From the NCBI GenBank assembly GCA_947471745.1, contig CANJKZ010000778.1:480001-544000 (forward strand): a DNA stretch of 64,000 nt. The letters run 5' to 3'. Within the stretch, counting starts at the first letter, position 1. Every line of letters begins with the position of its first letter. Under the pieces are notes generated by a model. That model saw only the letters and a program-made list of their open reading frames with translations, was not told the DNA's origin and made no database searches. This DNA is from Closterium sp. Naga37s-1 (Eukaryota; Streptophyta; Zygnematophyceae; Desmidiales; Closteriaceae). The translations under genes were made by a program, and so were the position numbers. Below are positions 1-11,200 of this stretch, piece by piece.

Positions 1-300
1 ATGGATGGATGGGTGGATGGATGGATGGATGGAGGCTGGGATGGGAGGGAGGGAGAAAGGGAAGGGAACGAGGGGGGCGAGCAGGAAAGAGGAGAGAAAT
101 AGGGGAAAAGAGATATGGTTGGATTGAATAGGGAAAGGAAGTAGAAGAAGCACCCCCAATAATCCTGCTGGCCCATGTCTGGACGGACGGATGGAAGGGG
201 AGAGGATCATTGGAGGGGGGATGGAGGGAGGGAGGGAGGATAGAAGGAGGAAGGGAGGGAGGGGGACGAGGGGGAAGTGGGGAGATGGTTATGAAGGGGG
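1..300. repeat. simple repeats, ATGG/GGGA type
   Basis: Short-period purine-rich repeats: ATGG/GGATGGATGG at 1-40 and GGGAGGGAGG around 215-270. They fall in a probable intron of the left-edge gene. No coding sequence is supported on either strand. Confidence 0.7.
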
Positions 301-2736
301 GAAAAGGAGGTGATGTGAGGAGAGTGCGCGCACGTACTCTCCATCACATGCAACGCATGCAATGCACGTGCGTGCGCATGCCAAACTTTCAGCACCAGTC
401 TGCAGCAGTGCTCCCATTACATTCCATGCCACCAAAGAGTGCCAAGTGAACCAGAGATGCAACGCAGCTCTTCAGCTGAAGAGAGCTGAAGGAGCCGGAT
501 ACTGGGACCAGCACTCGCCCCGTCTCCACCCACACCCATCACATGCACCTGCTTCTTCCCCCCTTGCAACAATGAATGTGCATCAGATCAGCTCAGATCA
601 AATCGCACGCACCTTTACATGCAGAGTTGTTGGCATAGCTGAAGGAGCCTGAGAGTGGGACCAACACGCGCCCTGTCTCCACCGCCAACCCCAGCAGCGC
701 ACCCATCACATGCACCTGCAGACCCAGCCCCTCCAAACCTCCCAGCCCATCTGAACCGCTCTCCCCCGCCTCCACTCCTCCTCCTCCTCCTCCTCCTCCC
801 CCTGTTCCCAGCCCTGCGTCACCACTGGCTGGCAGCACCCAGGGCACAATGAGCAGGTGCCTTCCATCGCAGGAGCCAGGAGGGAACTGCGAGAGCCAGA
901 TGTCCCGCTGCACCGTGCGCGTGAGGGCTAGACTGCTGTCGTCAGGGCCATACACCTGGGAGCGGGGCGTGGAGGAATGGAGGCGGAGCAACAACAGCAC
1001 AGCACAATGAGCAGGCGCCTGGCGTCACAGGAGCCCCGGGGGGAAGGTTGCTGTGTCCCACTGCACTGCGCGCGCCATCGCTAGGCTGCTGTCGTCAGGG
1101 CCGCACACCTGGCGGAGGGGAGGATGAAGTGGAGGAAGGGCAGGGAGGGAAGGGGGGGCCCGGGGGAAGGTGGGGAATATGGGGGAGAGGGGAGAGGGGA
1201 GCTGCCCAGCTATCTCACTCACTGGCTGCTTCCATCCATGAGGCCCGTACGTCTGGGGGAGGGGAATTTAGGCCCGCACACCTCACACACCTTCCTTCAA
1301 CCCTAAACTCTAAACATTAAACCCAAAATCGAGACCAGCTTAACCATTCAGACCCTCTACTATTCCTACGACCATTTCGATTGGGCACCATGCCAACCAC
1401 CCCCACCCACCCACCCGACCGCCCACCCACCCATGGTGGTTGCGGCGAGCATCCACAACAGGACGAGCCGTTGCCGCCCGGCACCGCCCACGCCGCCCCG
1501 GCCCTCTCGGCGCCCTGTCTGGCGGACGTGCGGGCGGTGCAGTCCTCGAGGTGGGCGGGCGGCGGGAGGTTGCGTGCGAGGGAGATGGTCTTGGGCGGCA
1601 GCAGCGAGGGCGAGTCCAGCCCGTAGGCTGACTGCCATGCCTGCATGTGGGCAGGGGGAGATGGGGACCATGAGATGGAGTAAGATATTTCGGGTTGGGG
1701 AGGTCCCTGTGGAAGAGAGACGGAATTGGGCGGCAGCAGAGAGGGCGAGTCCAGCCCGTAGGCTGACTGCCATGCGTGCATGTGCCATGCGGGAAGGAAG
1801 GCACAAGTAGGCAGGGGCACAGAGGTGGGTAGGGGAAAATGGGGAGGGTGAGATCAATAGGGTTGCCATATGAGGGAGGTTGCACGGGAGGGAGGGAGAT
1901 GGTTTTGGGCGGCAGCAGAGAGGAGGAACCCAGGCCGTAAGCTGACTGCCATGCGTGCATGTGGGCGGGGAGAGATGCGGACAATGACACGGAGAATTAT
2001 ATTCAGGGAGGTTCCAGTGGAAGAGCGGTGGGCTTTGGGCTGCAGAAGAGAGCTGGATCCCAGGCGAGAAAACGGCGAGGGCACGATAAGATGAGCGCAG
2101 TGAGGGCAGGCAGGGGAAGGTGAGGGCAGGGGAAGGTGAGGGCAGGGGAAGGTGAGGACAGTGAGATGGAAGAAGATATTTGGGGAAGGTGGAGGGCAGG
2201 GGAAAGCAGGGGAAGGGAAGGGGTAGGCGCGGGCAGAGGAAGGTGCGGTAAGGGGGAGGCGCGGGCAGGGGAAGGCGATGGCCAGGGAAGGCGCGGGAAG
2301 GGGCAGGGGCGGGCAGGGGAGGCGCGGGAAGGGGAGGCGCGGGCAGGGGTAGGCGCGGGGGCGGGGAATGGGAGGGCAGGGGAAGGCGAGGCGAGGGCAG
2401 GGCGGGGGCGCGGGAAGCGGAAGGCGCGGGCAGGGAAAGGCAGAAGGAAGGAAAGCGTGGAAGGAAAGGTTGCGGAAGGTGCAGCGCAAGCAAAGGAATG
2501 GTGTGTGCGACCGCCGCCTGTGTGCCTAAGGACAGCGTGTGCGGATAACCGTGCCACACGCCCCAACGTGCCTTATGCAGCAATGCTATTCGCTCCATCT
2601 GGTTCGTATCTCCCACCACCCCCACCGTCATCGTCCCGCCGCTTCTCGGTTCAGCCGCCGCGAATGGCGGAAACGAAAGGCCGGTCAACTGGAGAAGTAG
2701 TAGCAGCGAGGCGAGAAGAGCGAGTGGCGGCGCCAT
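1..2736 (-). CDS. 5' part of a multi-exon gene for a secreted, glycosyltransferase-like protein; continues past the left edge
   Basis: The chosen start (ATG at 2734-2736) opens a clear signal peptide, MAPPLALLASLLLLL, ending near FAAAEP. The first exon continues to about residue 50 (GVVGDTNQMERIALL). Later coding blocks lie downstream on the minus strand: about 1625-1430 (AWQSAYGLDSPSLLPPKTIS, then a Cys-containing stretch), about 957-800 (VYGPDDSSLALTRTVQRD, then IWLSQFPPGSCDG) and about 713-610 (VHVMGALLGLAVETGRVLVP, donor GTGCGT). The pattern of a W/Q/P/C segment followed by GLG, VHVMGALLGLA and GRVLVP resembles secretory-pathway glycosyltransferases of the fucosyltransferase type, but the family was not identified with certainty. 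Exact exon borders could not be phased. Several blocks have degenerate extra copies nearby. The 3' part is outside the window. Confidence 0.45.
480..1125 (-). repeat. exon echoes in the left-edge gene
   Basis: The block VHVMGALLGLA (about 713-610) has a second, shortened copy at about 548-480. It keeps the acceptor CAG and the start VHVMG but lacks the ALLGLA segment, which shifts its frame. The block VYGPDDSSLA (957 downwards) has another copy at about 1111-1025 with its acceptor CAG, reading VCGPDDSSLAMARAVQWD before the frame breaks. The copies look like local duplications across the exon acceptor, followed by decay. Confidence 0.7.
1540..2075 (-). repeat. tandem array of four partial exon copies, roughly 130-175 bp apart
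   Basis: A segment containing an acceptor region and the coding block AWQSAYGLDSPSLLPPK occurs near 1595-1650, 1729-1783, 1906-1962 and, most diverged, 2036-2075. Only the lowest-coordinate copy (most 3' on the minus strand) continues into a longer open frame. The three upstream copies run into intron-like sequence and are read as duplicated splice-acceptor segments. Confidence 0.75.
2085..2465. repeat. GC-rich purine minisatellite
   Basis: Imperfect repeats of GGCGCGGGCAGGGGAAG type with a variable period of about 15-25 bp. They create long artificial open frames on both strands. The array lies in the first intron of the left-edge gene. Confidence 0.75.
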
Positions 2737-3551
2737 GGCGGTTAGGCGGCAAAAAGGATATTGATGATATATCGAGAAGAACGCTCTCGAAGTTAGTCTC
2801 TGCGAAGTGTTTGTACCCTCTAAACCGTACAAACCTCGTACCGAAATGTGTTCGTTTCGCAGCAATTTCATTCAGGCTAGTGTAACCCTAAGGCGCTGTT
2901 CTGTACGCATTATTGGTGCCGCACAAAAAACGCAGTGCATGTAATTTCAGTGACACGTACATGTACAGCACGCTCGTTTTGTTTCGAATGGGGTTACACG
3001 ACAACGGTAGTGGCACGTCGCAACGGTAACACAACCGAAATGCTCCCTCCAACTAACATCCGACGCGCGAAAGTTTCCGAATTGTAGCGTCGCAGGTTGG
3101 TTTCCGCAAACATTAGGCAGATAATTGGTTTGGCTCTGTTCTCAACTCTTGCATTCAGTATTGCCTGCATTTTCGCAGCACCGAATTTCTCGCCGCATCT
3201 CTCGCGACACACCTTCCGGAGTTTGCCTGCGTACCCATTTCACCGTGCGATGTTTGCGCTTCCAAATAAAAGGCTTTTGACAGTCACATTACTCAATCGG
3301 GACGAATACACAAATAGTTGGTCGCAGCCCTTATTAGCCTTGTAGGCAGCAGTAGGCTAGGTGCACAGCAACAGCAGCGCCCAGTTCCGCCCTTCCCTTC
3401 CAAGACCAGTTTCTCACTCAGCCAAGGTAACTTTCGATAACCAAGCCGCCAATTTTGCTCATCCAAATCTACCATCACTTGACTCGCTACGTCTGCGCGA
3501 AGCCACCCGCGGTTAAGCCTCCACACGTGGCGTCACAGCTGGTGACCCTCC
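2737..3551. other. intergenic region, upstream of the left-edge gene
   Basis: About 0.8 kb between the start of the secreted-protein gene and the stop of the root-cap-domain gene. Base composition is balanced, unlike the flanking arrays. It should hold the promoter of the left-edge gene and the 3' end of the next gene. No conserved ORF, RNA gene or mobile-element end was recognised. Confidence 0.5.
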
Positions 3552-5061
3552 TTATGCAGAGCCGGAGGCGTAGCTGGCGTACTTGCAATCCGGCGCGACG
3601 ATGGACGAGGAGATGTAATCCTCCACATCGCCGTCCTGGAACCCCTTGCCCTCCGCCTTATCCACGTCCACCGGGTGGTGCAGCAGCGCCGCCAAGTGCG
3701 AGTACTTCACCGCGCGCTGCAGCTGCTCCGGCGTGGTCCTAAACGTCTGCCCCAGCACGCCGTGCACGGCTGACGTTATCGCCACGTCGGAAAGCTCCAC
3801 GTTGAAGTGCGCCTCCGCCTCGGTCGGCGTCTGCAGCAGCGGGTGCGCCACACGCACGCGCACGTCCAGTTCCCCCAGCCCCGCCACGCGCACCTGGAAC
3901 TGATCCACGTCGAACGGCCCCTCCTTCTCCTCCGCGACTTTGGTAACCACCAGCCTGCTTTCTGTCTCGATCGACTCGCCAACGCTTGGAATCTCCGTCG
4001 CCGCGCCGTCCACCTCGATCAGCGAGATAAAGCCGTTTTCCCCGCGCTCCTGCTGCTTGCCCTTGCGCGCAACCATGCGCAGCGTGTGGTTCGCGCCGTC
4101 GGGCGTCATCCAGACCACGCCGACCTCCTTAATCCACGTGTGCAGCTCTGTGCTCGACTCACTCGACTTCGACGACGCGGGAAGCGCGGGAGGTGCGCCT
4201 TGATATCCGTTCAGGTGCATGTTGACGTGGAATCGACGGTCGGAGAAGAGGCAGAACGATTTGCCGAGGCGGCCGGTGAAATCGTAGTGCGTGCCGTGCG
4301 CGCCCGTGAGATGCGGGTCGTTTTCGACAAGCGCCGTGCCGTTGCAGAGCCCCCCGACGAAGCTCAGCGGGTACGACGCCGAGTTCGCAACCTGCGTGGC
4401 CGCGTCGCCCGCGTACGGCGTCTTGAAAGAGCCCGACGTGCCCGAGCCGCCGTTCTTCTCCAGCAGGTAGCACTGCACGCGGTCGATAAATCCCGCCACA
4501 TTTGCGTTCTCGCCGGCGAGACGCGGGCTGGAGGAGGAAGAGAGGAAGAGAGGATCGAAGGAGGAAAAGGGGTAAGTCACTTAGCGCGCCGCGCGCTGCA
4601 CTCTTCGAAATCAGCGACACAGATGTAAAAGCTTCAGTTTTGGCGCGAATGATAGAAAAAAAAAACTCAACCCGCACTTACTTCTTAAACCAATGCCACT
4701 CGTAGCAGTAGGTGGAGCGCGCGCATGCGCGGCAGCACTCCTGCAGCGTGTCGCCGTACACGCCCTTCACCACGTCGAAAATGGTCCCCACCTCCGTGTA
4801 CCGCTCGTAATTGACGGGACCGGATCCGCGCTGGTGTGGCTCGAACTGCCCTCCCTGGTCGTTGAACAGCCCCTGGTAATCGCCGATGAAAGTGTAGTCG
4901 GTGTAAGTGGTATCCGTGATTGTTGCCGTGGCGAGGTCGTCGATGTAGGGGCACACGTAGCGAGTGTGGCATCCGCCAGCAGGCATGCTGGTTGCATCTG
5001 CGGCATGCAGGACCAGGCCGATGAGCGCGAGGATTACGGAGAAGCTGCTGGGGAAAGCCAT
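3552..5061 (-). CDS. secreted protein with PAN/Apple-like Cys region and root-cap domain
   Basis: Two exons: 5061-4682 and 4527-3552. The 154-bp intron runs from GTAAGTGCG to CTCCTCCAG, and the join keeps the frame (451 residues). The start at 5061 is preferred over an upstream in-frame ATG because a signal peptide follows directly (MAFPSSFSVILALIGLVLHA, processed near ADAT). Residues about 90-150 are Cys-rich (LQECCRACARSTYCYEWHW, then a Cys after the splice), like a PAN/Apple fold. The following half has the root-cap/LEA-like pattern: NDPHLTGAHGTHYDFTGRLG, FCLFSDRRFHVNMHLNGY, a Trp-rich strand, and VHGVLGQTFR near the end. Root-cap-domain proteins are extracellular plant proteins of unknown biochemical role. 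Domain naming is by eye. This is the only multi-exon gene here without exon echoes in its intron. Confidence 0.8.
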
Positions 5062-6421
5062 ATTTGTGCTGGAGATAGTAGTAGTAATGGAACGCTGAGC
5101 AGGCAAGTTACTGGACTTCCAGAGAGGAGGATGGTGGTTGTTTCTGGTAGGAGTTGAGAAATGTGTCTGATAAATACCTCTCCCTGGGGTGTGGCGTATG
5201 AGTTCACTTCAATGCGGTGAAGAGCGATAATGTGCATATCAGAGCGGCTCTTTTACAATTCTTTGCGTTTGTGGAAGGGTTCTAGCGAAGGTGAACCACA
5301 TTTGCTCCTGAAACGACTTGGTTTCGAAATTGCTGGTAGGCTTGGCTGGCGCAATAAGCCCACAGCGAGTCGCACCCACATGCTTTACGGAAATCAAACC
5401 ACCATTTGCCGTACTGTAAAGCATTCATACCGAACTGCATATCGTGAAATATCTGCAACCCACATCGAGTCGCGTTTTGCAAGACATTTGCCGCACCATA
5501 ACGCGCTCCACCAATTTGAGACTTGCTAATAAAGCACGACACCGTAAGAAAGACCTCAGAGGCAATTTCTACTGCAGCCAGTCGCGTGCGCGTGGGGCAA
5601 GGCAGGGGTCATGTGATCTGCCCACTGCCCAGGGGGCAAAGTTCCGAGATCCGCCAATAGCCCATTGGCTTCAGCGAGAGGCAGTGATGAGTGTTGCGCC
5701 AATGGTTTGTTTGTTTGGTTAGGGCGCGTCCAGCGCGTACGTTTACACCACACGTGCCACAACAGTTACCACATTTTTGAATGTAACCACAGTTTTGCAT
5801 AATTTTCTGACATCGTACACCCCTAGAACGCAAATTATGGAAATATCACACACGTCCGTCGACTCGTGAACATGACGCGCAACGCACGTAACTGGCACCA
5901 TATTTTGGAATGTACGAGTCTGAATCTCAACAGTTCCACATTCAGCGAGGTCCATCCCCAAACTTCGCCAGGCCACTTTGAATCTCGCGAAATTCAAGGG
6001 GGCAATTTCCAACCCTTCTGGTTACAGAGTAGATCTGTCGCCACTGTCGCGCAACTTGCTGTTCCAGTTGCGCTGAGAGGCGAATTGTGTCTTCCCGCTG
6101 TTTTTTGGACCCAGGACTTTTAAAGGACACATCCAGAATTACCGTGTCGGCCCCAAAACTGTCACCACTTTCGTGTGATTGGTCGAGGGTTTTGAGTGGG
6201 TTTTTGACGCGATTGGTTCTCGATTTCCCCACCGAACCTGTCTCTGGGGTTTCCCGAACCTACAAATTTTTCGTTGACTTCGTTGTGTAATTCGGGGTGT
6301 GGCCTTTAAGGTACACCTGGCAGTACCATTTCTGCGCGTGATCCGAAATACGTCAAAATTGTGTAAAAAATCCGAAAGTGTACGCGCTGGACACGCCCTT
6401 ACATTACATCTGTTTGTGATG
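5062..6421. other. intergenic region without recognised genes
   Basis: About 1.36 kb between the root-cap gene start and nested element X. ORFs here are short, overlap on both strands and show no family motif. The first few hundred bases presumably hold the root-cap gene promoter. No tRNA, LTR pair or terminal inverted repeat was found. Confidence 0.5.
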
Positions 6422-6426
6422 AGTTT

Positions 6427-6710
6427 TGTAAGGAATTTGCCAATTCCTTACTGTAGCCTTGCCTTAACGGGTACAGCCCGAGCACTTCGCGTCAGGTGGC
6501 TCGGCCTACACTTCCGCACCTAACCAATGCCGAGTCGCCCCGCACCAATCGCGACACATCCAACCCATCCACGTCCCGAGGTCGTTGCCTAGCACGGTTT
6601 CGACCCTATAAATGCGTGCTCCTTTATCATTCTTGATAATTCAGTAATTCTGTAATCACGTTCTCTTTATAGAAGTCTTCCGCGCACTCTGTTTAGTAAA
6701 ACTCATAACA
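6427..6710 (+). repeat. 5' LTR of element X
   Basis: TG...CA bounded, 284 bp. A TATA box (CCTATAAATG, 6605-6614) lies in the 3' half, as expected for an LTR promoter. The right LTR at 34793-35076 has the same layout. Confidence 0.93.
6605..6614 (+). promoter_or_regulatory. TATA box in the 5' LTR of X
   Basis: CCTATAAATG, about 100 bp before the LTR end. The same motif sits at 34971-34980 in the 3' LTR. Confidence 0.6.
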
Positions 6711-6712
6711 CT

Positions 6713-6724
6713 TGGTATCAGAGC
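6713..6724 (+). promoter_or_regulatory. primer binding site of X
   Basis: TGGTATCAGAGC, the initiator-tRNA-Met complement typical of plant Ty1/copia elements, two bases after the LTR end. Confidence 0.85.
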
Positions 6725-7130
6725 TACTTTCCTAGCTTCCCGTTTTTTAGAGTGTATTACCCCTCGGGGGGGGGGGGACAGGGAAGGATGCCGTTGTGAC
6801 AGGAGCAGCGCAGAAGCCGGCCAGGAGAACGGGTAGTTGCTCCTAGCGGCCATGTTTTTACAGGCGCTCCTGCGCCACCGACGGATCCTTGCCCTCGACA
6901 GTCGAGATGGACCGTGGCCTCCCTCCCCCCGGATGGCGGACAGCTTTTTCTGTCGTCGCTTTAAATGCGTGAGTTAGCAGTGTACGTTTCGGCGTTTTCG
7001 AAGTTAATTTGTGTGGCAGCTGACGTCGACAGGATCTCCGTCAGTGCACGTCCGAAGATGTCGGAAGCAAGACGTGAAGCGAGTTGCGTCGGCTCGTGAT
7101 CGACAACTGCGCGCGACAATTTCGGAACAG
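6725..7130 (+). other. internal segment 1 of X
   Basis: Leader-like sequence between the X primer site and insertion A. It includes a nine-G run at 6768-6776. No coding motif seen. CTGTG at 7131-7135 is the target site that A duplicated. Confidence 0.6.
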
Positions 7131-7135
7131 CTGTG

Positions 7136-7261
7136 TGTCAGATTTATATGACTTAGCTACTGTAGGCTATAGTGGGGTAGCACATATGGGGTACAGCTTT
7201 CTAGGGTTTGTACTTGTACCCAACTTTCCCTTAGTCATTTCATTCCTCGTTCATTTTCACA
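7136..7261 (+). repeat. 5' LTR of element A
   Basis: 126 bp, TG...CA. Differs from the 3' copy at two positions (CTACTG/CTGCTG and TTCATTTT/TTCAATTT). Very short for a copia LTR. Confidence 0.95.
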
Positions 7262-7273
7262 TGGTATCAGAGC
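7262..7273 (+). promoter_or_regulatory. primer binding site of A
   Basis: TGGTATCAGAGC, abutting the LTR with no spacer. Confidence 0.9.
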
Positions 7274-7329
7274 AGGTTCCCCTGTGGGAACTGTTCCTAG
7301 GGCCCACCAACTTTTTTTTTTTCCTGCCC

Positions 7330-8160
7330 GGAGCGCGCTCAGCCTCTGCCCGAGTCGCGCTCCCCTCTCACGGCCCCGTCGCGCCGCCCTTACGACCCCG
7401 TCGCGCCGCCTCAGCGGCCCCGTCGCGTCGCGCCTTCCTAGCGGCCCCGTCGCGTCGCCCTTGCGACCCCGTCGCGCCGCCCTCGCGGTCCCGTCGCGTC
7501 GCGCCGCCCTCGCGGCCCTTTCGCGCCGCCCTCGCGGCCCTTTCGCGCCGCCCTCGCGGCCCTTTTGCGCCGCCCTCGCGGCCTCCTCGAGCCGCTCTCG
7601 CGACCCCTCCACGCCGCCCTCGCGGCCCCGTCGCCTACCCTTGCGGCCCCGGCGCCACCCTTCCCGGCCCCGGCACCGCCCTTCTCGGCCCCGGCGCCGC
7701 CCTTCCCGGCCCCGGCGCCGCCTCTGCTGGCCCCGTCGCCCCACCCTTGCGACCCCGCGGCCCCACCCTTAAGGCACCGGTCGCCACCCTTCGTGGCCCC
7801 GCCGCCGCCCTCAGCGGCCTCGTCGCCGCCCCACCCGGCCCCGCCGCCGTCCCCACGCGGCCCCGCCGTCACCACCGAGCCGCCGGCGCCGCCGAGCCGC
7901 CGATCTACCGAGCCGCCGCTGCTGCCGAGCCGCCCGAGCCACCCGAGCCGCCCGAGCCGCCGAGCCACCTGAGCCGCCCGAGCCGCCGAGTCGCCGAGCC
8001 GCCGAGCTCCAGTTGCTGCCGAGCCGCCGTGCCGCCGAGTCGCCCGAGCCGCCCGAGCCGCCGAGTCGCCGAGCCGCTGAGCTGCAGTTGCTGCCGAGCC
8101 GCCGAGCCGCCGAGCCGCCGAGCTGCCGAGCCGCCCGAGCCGCCCTGTCCGGTAAGAGCG
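7330..8160 (+). repeat. GC-rich degenerate tandem leader of element A
   Basis: Between primer site and gag lie imperfect repeats of GCCGCCCTCGCGGCCC and GCCGAGCCGCC type. Open frames across it (for example from 7084) encode only Ala/Pro/Arg-rich low complexity and start outside the element, so they are not taken as genes. Elements C and D carry similar leaders of different sequence at the same place, which suggests a role as structured RNA or packaging leader. Confidence 0.7.
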
Positions 8161-8219
8161 GCACCTCTACCACTGCGCTGCCCTTACCCTACTGCTCTAG
8201 CTGCTAGTCTACTGCTGTC

Positions 8220-11200
8220 ATGGCTACCCCCAGTGTCCTCGCTTTTGACGCTGAGGGTCGGGCCATTGACTTTGACGTCTGGGTAGATGACCTGCAGCTT
8301 TTCCTACAGTGCGACAGGGCAGACGGTCTCTCTCTCTTTGACCTCACTTCTGGTGCCTCTTCTGCCCCTGCTGCTGATGCTGACGCCACTGTTCGCTCAC
8401 AGTGGGCCACACGCGACGCTGCTGCCCGTCTTGCTGTGCGCCGCCACTTGCCTACCGCTGAGCGTGCACACTTTAGTCAGTACAAGAGTGCTAAGACCTT
8501 GTACGACGCTGTAGTTGCACGCTACTCTTCCCCTGCCACTGCTGCACTTAGCCGCCTCATCCTGCCGTACCTCTTCCCTGACCTCGCCGCTTTTCCCACA
8601 GTCGCTGACCTCATTACGCACCTGCGCACTAGTGACACTCGCTACCGCGCTGCCCTTCCTCCTGAGTTCTGCGCCAAGACCCCCCCCCCTATGTACATCA
8701 CCCTCTACTACGTAGTCACCCGGCTCCCTGACACCCTTCGCCCGGTCAGGGACCACTTTCTCTCTGTTTGCCCCACCACCCTCACCGTTGACCTCCTCGA
8801 GGAGCGCCTCCTAGCAGCAGAGAAGAGCATAGTCGCTGTAGGAGCCTCTCGTGGTGACCCTCGTGCCCCTGTCTTTGAGGGGTGCTCCCCCTCTCCTCTC
8901 TTGCCCTCTGTTGCCTCTGCTGCTGTGGCCGACCTCGTTGGTCTTGAGTCGGTCGGTGCGGCGTCTGCCCCTAGCGGGAGACGCCGCACTGGCAAGGGCA
9001 AGGGGGGCAGGGGCGCTGGAGGAGCTAGCGGGGGCGGTGGAGGCGGCGGTGGAGGCGGCGGAGGGGGTGGGGGTGGCGGTGGGGGTGGTGGCGGGGGTGG
9101 GGGCGTCGGTGGCGGCAGTGGAGGCGGAGGCGGCGGCGGCAGTGGCGGTGGGAGCGGAGGTGGCGGAGGTGGCGGCGGTGGAGGAGGCGGCGGCGGAGGA
9201 GGTGGAGCTGGTCGGGGTGGCGCTGCGCAGGGGGTCGGCTCCGGTGGTGGTCAGCGCCAGCAGCAGCAGCAGCAGCAGCAGCGCACTCGTGAGATCCCCC
9301 CCCCTCAGCAGCTTCGTGAGTGGTACGCTGCACGCCAGCGGGGTGGGGGTACTGGTCCGTGCACCTACGTCCTACGCACCGGCGACCGCGCGGGTGAGCC
9401 GTGCGGGGGTGCGCACTCCACCCAGCGCTGCTTTGGCCGCCTGACGGACGCTTGGCGTCACCAGTTCCCTGAGGCCACTGAGATCCCTCGCTGGGGCGAG
9501 CTGTCTAGGGCGGGAGTAGCTATCTTTGATCTTGACTTTGATGCTATTCTTGCTGCCATGTATGCTGTGACTATTAGTGATGAGGCTGACTGTTACCGGT
9601 GCTTTCCGCCCGACCCGGGCATTGAGTCTGCTGCTCTAGGTACTGGTGAGGCTGCTGCTCTAGGTGCTAGCGAGGCTGCTGCTCTAGGTGCGTCTGCTCC
9701 CTCAGGTACTGGTGAGTCTGCTCTCTCAGGTTCTGCGTCGGCTTCGGCCTCCCACACCTTCACCCTTGACTCGGGGGCTTCTCGCTCCTTCTTTCGAGAC
9801 CGCACCACACTCACGCCGCTTGGCCGGCCAGTTGCAGTCTCTCTGGCAGACCCCTCTGGGGGTCCTGTCCTTGCTCACTTCTCCACTGTCCTCCCGTGCC
9901 CGGCGGCCCCCTCTGGCACCCTGTCTGGTCTTTACCTCCCCTCGTTCTCTACGAACTTGGTGAGTGGTGCTGACCTACAGGATGCGGGGGTTCACCAGTT
10001 CACTCCTGCGAGCCAGCGTGTGACCCACTGCACGGACGCTCGGACGGGCCGACACTTGGCCACGTTTACACGTCGGCCGGGGTCGAGCCTGTACACACTG
10101 ACCACTGAGTCTCCTCCAGTCATTGCGTCTGGTCAGGTAGCTGCGTCGGGTCAGGTGTTTGCTGCAGCGTCCAGGTCTGGTCCTGAGTCTGCCCCCTGCT
10201 CGTGTCGCCTCCTGTCTCACGAGACTCTCCTCTGGCACCACCGCCTTGGTCACCCCTCCCTGCCTCGTCTCCGAGGCATGGCCTCCCGTGTCCTTGTCTC
10301 TGGTCTTCCCTGGTCCCTCCCTCCTCTTCCTCCGGGGCCTGCCCCTACCTGCGTCCCCTGTGTCGAGGGGCGGCAGCGTGCTGCCCCTCACTCCTCCCAG
10401 TTTCCTCCGACAGAGGCCCCGCTGCAGACGCTTCACATGGACGTGTGGGGCCCGGCCCGCGTCCGTGGACAGGGTCACGAGCGCTACTTCCTGCTGGTGG
10501 TTGACGACTACTCGCGTTACACCACAGTCTTCCCCTTGCGCAGCAAGGGTGATGTCACTGAGGTGTTGATCGACTGGATCCGCGCAGCTCGTCTCCAGCT
10601 CAGAGAGAGTTTCGGCTCGGACTTTCCTGTTCTGCGTCTGCACTCTGACAGAGGCGGAGAGTTCTCCTCTGGCCTTCTGCGAGCCTACTGTCGTGCACGA
10701 GGCATCCGCCAGACCTTCACGCTTCCGGACTCTCCACAGCAAAATGGGATTGCTGAGCGCCGCATTGGCATGGTCATGGACGTCGCCCGTACGTCCATGA
10801 TGCATGCGGCTGCCCCCCATTTTCTGTGGCCGTTTGCGGTTCGGTACGCGGCGCATCAGATCAACCTTCAGCCCAGGGTCTCCATGCCGGAGACCTCCCC
10901 AGCTTTGCTGTGGACGGGGAAGGTTGGCGATGCGTCTGCATTCCGTGTCTGGGGATCTCGGGCGTTTGTCCGCGACTTGTCTGCGGACAAGCTGTCCCCT
11001 CGTGCTGCTCCCTGCGTCTTCCTTGGCTTCCCCCCTGACGCGCCAGGGTGGCAGTTCTACCACCCCACCTCTCGCCATGTTCTGTCCTCCCAGGACGTCA
11101 CGTTTGACGAGTCGGTCCCCTACTACCGTCTCTTCCCCTACCGCACTCCGTCCCTCCCCCCGCCTCCGCTCTTCCTTGTGCCAGGTCCCCCCCCGGTAGA

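Noticed and set aside
2994-3345. Short ORFs on both strands in the intergenic region
   Set aside because: No codon bias or motif, mutually overlapping, no splice context.
7084-8286. 400-codon Ala/Pro/Arg ORF before copia gag
   Set aside because: It starts in element X, crosses the LTR and primer site of A, and consists of low-complexity repeats; it is the leader read in one frame.
9975-11078. 367-codon minus-strand ORF inside copia pol (and its counterpart 30605-31777)
   Set aside because: Antisense shadow of the integrase region; codons mirror the real gene and appear in every copy.
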